Assembly: GCA_965277735.1 (NCBI GenBank)
Contig: CBDIDO010000003.1
Coordinates: forward strand, 682,001-746,000
From: RH-AL1 sp965277735
GTDB taxonomy: Bacteria > Pseudomonadota > Alphaproteobacteria > Rhizobiales > Beijerinckiaceae
Direction: 5' to 3'
DNA length: 64,000 bases
Positions 58,191 to 64,000 of the stretch are shown here, piece after piece (the stretch's first letter is position 1; each line of letters opens with the position of its first letter). A program made the translations under genes and the position numbers. Below the pieces are notes generated by a model. It worked only from the letters and a program-made list of their open reading frames with translations, was not told the origin of the DNA and did no database searches.

Positions 58191-58858
58191 GGCGTCTTCT
58201 CCGGCGTGTAGGTCAGCGTCTCGGCGAAAGTCGCCGTGCCTGTCGCCGGGCCCCGGATGTCGACCTTGACGAGATTGCCGGGCACCGACTCGGCGACCTC
58301 GACCGTGTAGGTCATCGTCTCGAGGTCGCCCATCTTCGTCGCTTCCGAGTCGCCCTTGTAGGGCTCGATCGTGATGCGCGTGCCGGGCACCTGCTTGCCG
58401 TCGATTGTGAGTGGCACGTTCTCGATCTTGGCGTTCTCGCGCCAGGCCTTGCGCACCGCGTTCTTCAGGTAGCGCGGGTTGGCTCCCCAGGCCTTCGACA
58501 ACTGCTCGACGTTGTTTTCGAGCGCGAGCAGCATCACCGGGTTCTGCTCGTCGGAGCGGAACGGCCCGGCGGGCGTCGCGTGCTCGCCCGTGAACATGCG
58601 GACCTCGGCGGTGCGGCTTTTGTCGTCGTCGCCCTTGTCGAGCTTCAGCGCGATCCTGTCGTCGAAGGACGCCCCGAACTTGGCCGGCACTTTCTGCGAA
58701 TAGGCGTAGTTGAGCGACGTCCCGACCGGCGCGTTGACCCATTGCGGCTTCTCGAACAGCAGCGATGCGACGTCGTCGCCGGTAGTGGGCCCCGCCATGG
58801 CCGACGTCACGAGAACGACAGCGGCGGCCGAACCCAACCCAAACTTTGCAAGCTTCAC
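58187..58858 (-). CDS. Exported hypothetical protein coupled to pqqE
   Basis: A 223-residue protein with a Sec signal (AAAVVLVTSAMAGPT) and a mature part that looks mostly beta: QWVNAPVGTSLNYAYSQKVP, EVRMFTGEHATPAGPFRSDE, TMTYTVEVAESVPGNL. No Cys and no recognised motif. Its ATG overlaps the pqqE stop (ATGA) and its stop overlaps the next start (GTGA), so it is an integral member of the operon. A periplasmic role in quinoprotein assembly is a guess from location. Confidence 0.78.
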   Translation of the reverse strand: MKLAKFGLGSAAAVVLVTSAMAGPTTGDDVASLLFEKPQWVNAPVGTSLNYAYSQKVPAKFGASFDDRIALKLDKGDDDKSRTAEVRMFTGEHATPAGPFRSDEQNPVMLLALENNVEQLSKAWGANPRYLKNAVRKAWRENAKIENVPLTIDGKQVPGTRITIEPYKGDSEATKMGDLETMTYTVEVAESVPGNLVKVDIRGPATGTATFAETLTYTPEKTP

Positions 58859-60003
58859 GATATCTCCTCGACCTGTCGCGGCGCCGGCTGACCCGGACTG
58901 CGGTATACGTAATCCGGCGGCGCTTCGATGGCCGCCTCCTGCGTCGCCAGCGCCTCGATCTTCGCGTGGAACGGCGACTTCCCGCAGGCGGGGTCCGTCT
59001 CGGCCGCGTCGCCGAGCAGAGCGAGCGCCTGGCAGCGGCAGCCGCCCCAGTCGATCTCCTTACGCTCGCAGGTGCGGCAGAGTTCCGGCATCCAATCAGT
59101 GCCGCGGTAGGCGTTGAAGGCCGGCGAGAGGCGCCAGATATCGCCCAGCGAATGGTCCTTCACATTCCAGAACTCGAGGTTCGGAATCGATTCCGCCGCG
59201 TGGCAGGGCAGCACCTTGCCTGACGGCGCGACGTTCATCAGCTTGCGGCCCCAGCCGCCGGCGCAGGCCTTCGGGCGCAGCGCGTAATAGTCCGGCACGA
59301 CGAGGTCGATGACGAGCGTGCCGGAGAGGCGCTTGCGCGCCGCCTCGACGATGCGGATCGACTTGTCGACGTCGGGCCGCGCCGGCATCAGCGAGGCGCG
59401 GTTGGTGTAGGCCCAGCCGTAGTACTGCGTGTGCGCGATCTCGAGCCGGCGTGCGCCGAGCTTCCGCGCCAGCTCGATGAAGCCTTCGACCTGGTCGATG
59501 TTGCCGCGGTGGATCACCGCGTTGACGGTCAATGCGAGACCGAGCCGCGCGACCTCGGCCGCGAACTTCATCTTGGTGTCGTGCGAGCCCTTGAGCCCCG
59601 CCACCTTGTCGGCCGAGGCGACGTCGATGCCCTGCAGCGAGAGCTGCACATGGTCGAGCCCGGCCTCGGCTAGCGCCGGCAGCACCGCCAGCGCCCGGCC
59701 GACACCCGACGTGATCAAGTTGGAATAGAGCCCGACCTCGGCGCATTTGGCGGTGATCTCGACGATGTCCTGCCGCGCCGTCGGCTCGCCGCCGGAGAGA
59801 TGGACGTGCAACACGCCCAGCGCCGCAGCCTCCTCCAGCACGCGGAGCACGGTCGTCGTGTCCATCTCGGCCGAGCGCTTGTCGAGCTCGAGCGGGTTCG
59901 AGCAATAGGGGCAGTGCAGCGGACAGCGATGCGTCAGCTCCATCAGCACGCCGATGGGGTTTGGGATAGCAGGGTTCTGGATGGTCGCCCCGGATGAGGT
60001 CAT
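58855..60003 (-). CDS. pqqE: PqqA peptide cyclase (radical SAM)
   Basis: A 382-residue radical SAM-SPASM enzyme that joins the Glu and Tyr side chains of PqqA. The cluster motif CPLHCPYCSN has Cys27, Cys31 and Cys34; HLSGGEPTARQD follows. The C-terminal SPASM ligands lie in MPELCRTCERKEIDWGGCRC and in DPACGKSPFH. Length is normal. The ATG overlaps the pqqD stop (ATGA). It needs PqqD as peptide chaperone. Confidence 0.98.
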   Translation of the reverse strand: MTSSGATIQNPAIPNPIGVLMELTHRCPLHCPYCSNPLELDKRSAEMDTTTVLRVLEEAAALGVLHVHLSGGEPTARQDIVEITAKCAEVGLYSNLITSGVGRALAVLPALAEAGLDHVQLSLQGIDVASADKVAGLKGSHDTKMKFAAEVARLGLALTVNAVIHRGNIDQVEGFIELARKLGARRLEIAHTQYYGWAYTNRASLMPARPDVDKSIRIVEAARKRLSGTLVIDLVVPDYYALRPKACAGGWGRKLMNVAPSGKVLPCHAAESIPNLEFWNVKDHSLGDIWRLSPAFNAYRGTDWMPELCRTCERKEIDWGGCRCQALALLGDAAETDPACGKSPFHAKIEALATQEAAIEAPPDYVYRSPGQPAPRQVEEIS

Positions 60004-60308
60004 GCCGCCTCCATCACGCGCTTTGCGATAAGGTCATCGATCATCTTCCCTATATCGTGTGCGATGACCGATTTGTCCGCCCCGTACTTTTCGGCGAGGG
60101 CGGCGGCGATATCGTCGACCGAGCGCGTGCCATCGACAAGCTGCAGGACGGCGACCGCGTTCCCGTCCACGTTGAACGCGCGCTCGGGGGCGAGCAGCAC
60201 GTGCGCGTTGCGCACCTGGTCGAAATGCAGGCGCACGCCGCGCGGCAGCTTGGGGATGCTTGTGCCGGTGAGGTCGCTCACGTGCTGCTCTCGCTCACTT
60301 GACGGCAT
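60000..60308 (-). CDS. pqqD: PqqD, PqqA-binding chaperone
   Basis: A 102-residue winged-helix-like protein that presents PqqA to PqqE. Family features are IPKLPRGVRLHFDQVRNAHV, LLAPERAFNVDGNAVAVLQL and VDDIAAALAEKYGAD. Its start overlaps the end of pqqC by 14 bp in another frame. In Methylobacterium extorquens PqqC and PqqD are fused; here they are separate. Confidence 0.96.
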   Translation of the reverse strand: MPSSEREQHVSDLTGTSIPKLPRGVRLHFDQVRNAHVLLAPERAFNVDGNAVAVLQLVDGTRSVDDIAAALAEKYGADKSVIAHDIGKMIDDLIAKRVMEAA

Positions 60309-61038
60309 GCCCCGGCTGCCAGGCGCCCGGCGGGATCATCGCGTCGTCCTCGACATATGCGTGCTGCAGCGCGTCGAGCTGTGTCCAAAGCACACTGCAC
60401 TTGAAGCGCAGCGCGGCGCAGACGGCGGCCTGCTCCTTGGCGGTGCGGGCGTGCTCCTTCACATAGGCCAGCGCGAAATCCGCGTCGCGCGGCGCCTGGG
60501 TCAGGCGCTTGCCGAAATAGGCCAGCGTCTTCTCGGAGATGAAGTCGTAGTTCTTCAGCATGCCCGAGACGCGCTCGGAGATGATGTTGGGCGAGAACAG
60601 CTCGGTGAGCGACGAAGCGATCGCCTCCAGCATCGGCTTCTCGCGCACGAAATGCACGTAGGCATCGACTGCGAAGCGGGTGCCGGGCAGCAGGCCCTGC
60701 AGCGAGGTGACGTAGGCGCGCTCGAAGCCGAGGCCTTCGGTCAGCATCAGCCAGCGCTCGATGCCGCCGTCGCCGGCGTTCTCGCCATCGTGGTCGACGA
60801 TGCGCTGGCGCCAGATGCGGCGCAGTTCGGGATCTTCCATCCGCGACAGGATCGTCGCGTCCTTGATCGGGATCATCGCCTGGTAATAGAACCGATTGAG
60901 CGCCCAGGCCTGCACCTGCTCGCGGTTCAGCTTGCCGCCGTGCAGCAGCTTATGGAACGGGTGCAGGTTGTGATACTGGCTCGCGCCGATCGCGCGCAGC
61001 TGCTTCTCGAGCTCGTCTGGCGACAAAACATCCTTCAT
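60295..61038 (-). CDS. pqqC: Pyrroloquinoline-quinone synthase
   Basis: A 247-residue cofactor-free oxidase that closes the ring and oxidises the last intermediate to PQQ. Typical segments are YHNLHPFHKLLHGGKLNREQ, WALNRFYYQAMIPIKDATIL and RIVDHDGENAGDGGIERWL, with active-site His and Arg residues. ATG 61038 overlaps the pqqB stop (ATGA); an upstream in-frame ATG at 61074 would overlap pqqB further. The length is that of unfused PqqC. Confidence 0.97.
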   Translation of the reverse strand: MKDVLSPDELEKQLRAIGASQYHNLHPFHKLLHGGKLNREQVQAWALNRFYYQAMIPIKDATILSRMEDPELRRIWRQRIVDHDGENAGDGGIERWLMLTEGLGFERAYVTSLQGLLPGTRFAVDAYVHFVREKPMLEAIASSLTELFSPNIISERVSGMLKNYDFISEKTLAYFGKRLTQAPRDADFALAYVKEHARTAKEQAAVCAALRFKCSVLWTQLDALQHAYVEDDAMIPPGAWQPGHAVK

Positions 61039-61934
61039 AGGTCGATCCTCATCCCGTCGTAGCCGACCTCCCAACCGGAGGCTTCCGCGTGTTTCCGTTC
61101 GCTCGAGTCGGACACGAGGACCGGGTTGGTGTTGTTGATATGGACGAACACGCGGCGCGCAACGTCCGCGTTCGCTAGGCTTTCGAGTGAGCCGCCCGCG
61201 CCCGACATCGGGACGTGGCCCATGCGCCGCGCGCTCTTCACGCCGAGCCCGGCCTCGATCATCTCATTGTCCGTCCACAGCGTCCCATCGAAGAGCAGAA
61301 CGTCGGCGCCGGCGATCCGGTCCTTCACCGGCCGCGTCACCTCGGCGCAGCCGGGGATGTAGAGCAGGCGCCGGCCGTTGGCGGAGATGTCGAGTCCGAC
61401 CGTGGTCTCGGTCGCCTCGCCGATCTTCATCGTCTCGTCCTCGAGCCAGAGCGGCACCTTGCCGGGCACGGCGAACATGTCGACGCGCAGCCCCGGCACG
61501 GGTTCGAAGGGCTCGTCCATCGCCACCTGCAGGCGCGGCACGAAATCCGGGTTGGCGACCGAGAAGATCCTGTTGGCATCGACCGACTCGCGCGTCGACT
61601 TGGTCGCAAACAGCTTGAACGGCGAGCTCTCGCGCAATGTCAGCAGGCCGGCGACATGGTCGACGTCGCCGTTGGTGAGCAGGACAGCCGCGATCGGCGA
61701 ATGGCGGGCGCCATGGCGCGGGTAGAGCGCCGGCGTCGCCGCGATCTGCTGGCGGATGTCGGGAGAGGCGTTGACGAGCAGCCAGTGCTCGTCGTCGGCA
61801 GTGACGGCGATCGACGATTGCGTGCGCGAGGGCACGCGCGGATCGCCCGCACGCGCCAGCTCGCAGACGGCGCAGCGGCAATTCCACTGGGGAACGCCAC
61901 CGCCCGCCGCCGATCCGAGGATGACAGCCTTCAC
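61035..61934 (-). CDS. pqqB: PqqB, metallo-beta-lactamase-fold protein
   Basis: A 299-residue MBL-fold protein thought to hydroxylate the tyrosine moiety during PQQ synthesis. It begins KAVILGSAAGGGVPQWNCRC with the Zn-binding CRCAVC loop; LTNGDVDHVAGLL is the MBL metal motif (NGDVDH in place of HxHxDH) and HINNTNPVL is near the end. The GTG at 61934, 19 bp after the pqqA stop, is the natural start; the frame is open further upstream through pqqA in a different frame. Confidence 0.96.
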   Translation of the reverse strand: MKAVILGSAAGGGVPQWNCRCAVCELARAGDPRVPSRTQSSIAVTADDEHWLLVNASPDIRQQIAATPALYPRHGARHSPIAAVLLTNGDVDHVAGLLTLRESSPFKLFATKSTRESVDANRIFSVANPDFVPRLQVAMDEPFEPVPGLRVDMFAVPGKVPLWLEDETMKIGEATETTVGLDISANGRRLLYIPGCAEVTRPVKDRIAGADVLLFDGTLWTDNEMIEAGLGVKSARRMGHVPMSGAGGSLESLANADVARRVFVHINNTNPVLVSDSSERKHAEASGWEVGYDGMRIDL

Positions 61935-61953
61935 CAGACCGCTCGATGCGGGA

Positions 61954-62043
61954 TTAGAACAGGACGTCGAGGTCGGCCGACTCGTAGCTGGTGACCTCCA
62001 TCCCGACGCAGATTTCCTCGACGACGGGCGCAATCCAGCTCAT
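61954..62043 (-). CDS. pqqA: PqqA precursor peptide
   Basis: A 29-residue gene-encoded precursor of PQQ, in three parts: MSWIAPVVEEICVGM, EVTSYESAD, LDVLF. The Glu and Tyr in EVTSY are cross-linked by PqqE and become the PQQ skeleton. The ribosome site aaggag lies 9 bp before the ATG (read on the minus strand). It heads the operon. It is short enough to be missed by gene callers. Confidence 0.97.
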   Translation of the reverse strand: MSWIAPVVEEICVGMEVTSYESADLDVLF

Positions 62044-62164
62044 GTGCCTACTCCTTGTGCTTCCTCATGCGCTGTTCCAAGATCAACCTGAGAAGATCTT
62101 AAGAATAGCGGCCCGTCTTTGGCGCGGGCGCTGGACTTATCCCTTTCTCGGGAATTTTTGGCAA

Positions 62165-62182
62165 GTATCAGCCGCGTGATAC
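62165..62182. promoter_or_regulatory. Inverted repeat upstream of pqqA
   Basis: gtatca-gccgcg-tgatac, a perfect 6-bp inverted repeat with a 6-bp spacer, about 122 bp upstream of the pqqA start codon. It could be an operator for a dimeric regulator of the pqq operon. No other copy was noticed near xoxF. Confidence 0.4.
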
Positions 62183-62226
62183 GGCCGGATTTTTGCTGAG
62201 AGGTTCGTAAGGCACGCGGGGAAACG

Positions 62227-62751
62227 CTAGCTGATACGCCAAGACAGCTGATCCCGCGGCAATCGACCGGTCGGGTCATAAACATCGACCTTATGAGGCA
62301 GGGCCGGACCCCAAATCCAGAGCACGAGGTTCACGTTTGCGTCGGTGGCGCCAAGCGCGAAGCTCGGCACCAGGATGCCGGCATGGCCCGAGGCCTTCAG
62401 ACGATCGATCGCAAGCCAGGACGGCGCCTGTTGCCCCGAGCGTTGAAACACGAGCCAGGCGCACGACAGCTCATCGCGAGCAATCCCGTGACCGGCGCGG
62501 GCCGCGTCGTCGCGAAGATCGGCGATGTCCTCGCAGTCGATGTCGTATTCGCACATTGTCAGGGGCAGAAGCCGGGCGGTGAAACCTTGGGTGCATTCGC
62601 CGAACGACGTCATCACGTCGAGTGACAGGTACAGCGCCGGCTCGCCCTTCCGGTTGAAGCGTCCGCCTGTGATCGCGGCGCCCGCGCCGGAGAGCGGCGT
62701 GAAGGACCAAGCCGGATCGTGTGCGCGATAGCAGCGGCCGACAAACCTCAA
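62227..62751 (-). CDS. RES-domain toxin
   Basis: A 174-residue RES-domain protein. RES toxins degrade NAD+ or ADP-ribosylate targets. Features are the Arg in GRCYRAHDPAW, the Tyr in EPALYLSLDVMTSFGE and the Ser in LVPSFALGATDANVNLVLW. The TTG at 62751 overlaps the antitoxin stop (TTGA), which fixes the start; the frame is open upstream through the antitoxin gene. It lies just upstream of the pqqA promoter region on the same strand, so read-through into pqq is possible. Confidence 0.87.
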   Translation of the reverse strand: MRFVGRCYRAHDPAWSFTPLSGAGAAITGGRFNRKGEPALYLSLDVMTSFGECTQGFTARLLPLTMCEYDIDCEDIADLRDDAARAGHGIARDELSCAWLVFQRSGQQAPSWLAIDRLKASGHAGILVPSFALGATDANVNLVLWIWGPALPHKVDVYDPTGRLPRDQLSWRIS

Positions 62752-63158
62752 GCAAAGCCGCCGAGCGCGAGATGATCGAGATAGTCGCGAACGGCCGCCG
62801 CCTGACCCGACTTGACGAGGGCCTCGGGCGTGCGGCCGTCGAGCGCCGGGATCGGCTGCGAGCGATACCATGCCATCGCCTGCGCTTCGCCACCGGCCCA
62901 GTCGCGTACGCGGCTGATGATCTCTAGCATCTCGGTCATCCGAGTCTGCGCTCTCGGCGCGACCCGGCGCTTCGCCTTGGACATGGACGCGGCGCCGAGT
63001 CCGGCAGTCTCGGCGAGCTGCGGCTTCGACATGCGGAAAGCCTCCGCGACGCGGTCGACGTCGACGAAGCCGTCAGCCATGAAGCTTGCGACGAAGCCGA
63101 GCGCCAGCTCCGGTTTCGGGGCGCGACGGGGCGCCCGGGTACGCTTTGTTGCAAGCAT
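62748..63158 (-). CDS. Xre/MbcA/ParS-type antitoxin
   Basis: A 136-residue antitoxin that pairs with RES toxins. The N-terminal half resembles a helix-turn-helix (VDRVAEAFRMSKPQLAETAG), and the C-terminal toxin-binding domain (DUF2384-type) has RVRDWAGGEAQAMAWYRSQP and PIPALDGRTPEALVKSGQ. It precedes the toxin and its stop overlaps the toxin start. Confidence 0.87.
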   Translation of the reverse strand: MLATKRTRAPRRAPKPELALGFVASFMADGFVDVDRVAEAFRMSKPQLAETAGLGAASMSKAKRRVAPRAQTRMTEMLEIISRVRDWAGGEAQAMAWYRSQPIPALDGRTPEALVKSGQAAAVRDYLDHLALGGFA

Positions 63159-63219
63159 GTCTCGTCTTTCGTCCGCTTTCGCGATGAAAGATAGGACGCA
63201 AACGTGCTTCCGCCAAGTA

Positions 63220-63789
63220 TTACACCGTCTGCAGCCACTCCAGCACCGGCTCGGTGCTGCGATCCGGCGGAAACACAGGGTAGAACACCTTCTCGATTAC
63301 GCCGTCTCTCGCGACCAGCGTGAGGCGGCGGATCAGCGGCATGCCGTCGGCCTCGAAGAGCGGCAGGTCGAGCGCCTTGGCGAAGTGCAGGTCGGCGTCG
63401 CTCAGCACTGGATACGGCAGGTGTAGGCGCGCAGCCATCTCGGCTTGGTAGTCGGTTGTCTGCGTGCTCAGCGCGTAAACGGCGACGCCGAGGTCGGCGA
63501 AGGCGCGGTGCGAGTCGCGGATCGCGCAATTCTGCGGCGTACAGCCGCGCGCGCCGGGGATTGCGTCCCAGCCATCGGGCAGCGCGACGCCGGGGCGGCC
63601 TGTCATCGGATAGACGAAGAGCGCGGTGCGCCCGTTGAGCGCGGACAGGTCGATCGGCGCGCCTTGCGTGGCCGGCAGAGCGAGCGCCGGCAGGCGCCGG
63701 CCCGGCAGATGGGCGCAGGCGCCGTCGTCCTGCGGGCGCGGCAGATCGTCAGGAATGCTCGAAAGATTTGTGCTCACCGTCTCACTCAT
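63220..63789 (-). CDS. PrxQ-type peroxiredoxin
   Basis: A 189-residue AhpC/TSA-fold peroxiredoxin. The peroxidatic Cys83 and a second Cys88 lie in GARGCTPQNCAIRD, the C-x4-C spacing of PrxQ/BCP proteins. FVYPMTGRPGVALPDGW precedes the active site, and GVAVYALSTQTTDYQAEMAA follows. It reduces peroxides at the expense of thioredoxin. Its ATG overlaps the end of the upstream glycosyltransferase gene by 8 bp, so both are probably cotranscribed. Confidence 0.87.
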   Translation of the reverse strand: MSETVSTNLSSIPDDLPRPQDDGACAHLPGRRLPALALPATQGAPIDLSALNGRTALFVYPMTGRPGVALPDGWDAIPGARGCTPQNCAIRDSHRAFADLGVAVYALSTQTTDYQAEMAARLHLPYPVLSDADLHFAKALDLPLFEADGMPLIRRLTLVARDGVIEKVFYPVFPPDRSTEPVLEWLQTV

Positions 63790-64000
63790 GGTGTGCCGCG
63801 ATCACCTCGGCATAGAGCTCGAGCGTCTGATCAGCGATCGCATCCCAGCTGAAATGCGCCTCGACGCGCGCGCGCCCCGCCTTGCCGAAGCGCTCGCGCA
63901 GGCCCGCGTCTCCTGCGAGCCGGTTGATCGCGGCGGCGAGCGCGCCGGCGAAGGCGGCAGGATCGGCCGGGTCGAAGCCGCCCGGCTTCAGGCCGACGTC
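63782..64000 (-). CDS. Family 4 (GT-B) glycosyltransferase, C-terminal part
   Basis: The last 72 codons of a gene entering from the right edge. The sequence runs through DVGLKPGGFDPADPAAFAGA, LRERFGKAGRARVEAHFSWD and AIADQTLELYAEVIAAHHE to a stop at 63782-63784. The RxRVxxxFSWDxIAxQTLxLY pattern is the typical C-terminal end of GT1/glycogen-synthase-like glycosyltransferases. The substrate cannot be told from this part. Confidence 0.75.
   Translation of the reverse strand, partial: DVGLKPGGFDPADPAAFAGALAAAINRLAGDAGLRERFGKAGRARVEAHFSWDAIADQTLELYAEVIAAHHE

Noticed and set aside
57983..58891. Plus-strand frames opposite the two exported genes after pqqE
   Set aside because: Shadows; the minus-strand frames have signal peptides and coupled starts.
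61935..62033. Upstream extension of pqqB by 33 codons
   Set aside because: The extension is the pqqA gene read in the wrong frame; the GTG at 61934 gives the conserved PqqB N-terminus.

Overview
The window is high-GC alphaproteobacterial DNA. It most resembles a facultatively methylotrophic, phototrophic member of the Rhizobiales (Beijerinckiaceae/Methylobacteriaceae-like); this is inferred from gene content, since no 16S gene is present. It combines a block of a type-2 reaction-centre photosynthesis gene cluster with a lanthanide-type methanol oxidation cluster (xoxF) and a complete pqqABCDE operon, all within about 38 kb.

Layout. 0-25 kb is mostly housekeeping and accessory chromosome: an SRPBCC fragment, pyruvate carboxylase, an Hsp70-like protein, a DUF3443-type lipoprotein, an OmpA protein followed by a giant low-complexity membrane protein, a glycosyltransferase, a CNNM/CorC protein, a fused shikimate kinase/dehydroquinate synthase, TrmO, lactate permease, an L,D-transpeptidase, PdeM, the 4.5S SRP RNA gene (minus strand) and a frameshifted isochorismatase-family gene. 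Several families of intergenic palindromic repeats lie between them.

25-48 kb is photosynthesis: bchD, an alpha/beta hydrolase and bchO; then an inserted vapBC-like pair and an oxalate-decarboxylase-like bicupin; then crtI-crtB, crtD-crtC in the opposite direction, and the superoperon crtE-crtF-bchCXYZ-pufQ-pufBALM-pufC. Three TGT-N12-ACA palindromes (PpsR/CrtJ sites) precede crtI, crtE and bchC. The enzymes supply geranylgeranyl diphosphate, make acyclic carotenoids of the spirilloxanthin type, reduce chlorophyllide a towards bacteriochlorophyll a, and build the LH1-RC complex with its tetraheme cytochrome. bchI, the bchFNBHLM block, the puh genes and ppsR are not in the window. A strong terminator ends the puf operon and a heme oxygenase gene follows.

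49-62 kb is methylotrophy: a NitT/TauT-type ABC transporter with two tandem paralogous binding proteins, a 404-bp regulatory gap, xoxF, two tandem paralogous cytochrome c genes and xoxJ. Running towards them from the other side is a tightly coupled operon, pqqA-B-C-D-E plus two small exported proteins. XoxF would oxidise methanol with PQQ and a lanthanide and pass electrons to a small cytochrome c; pqqA-E makes the cofactor. The right end holds a RES/Xre toxin-antitoxin pair, a PrxQ-type peroxiredoxin and the end of a family 4 glycosyltransferase.

All functional calls come from reading sequence motifs and recalling protein families; no search was run.
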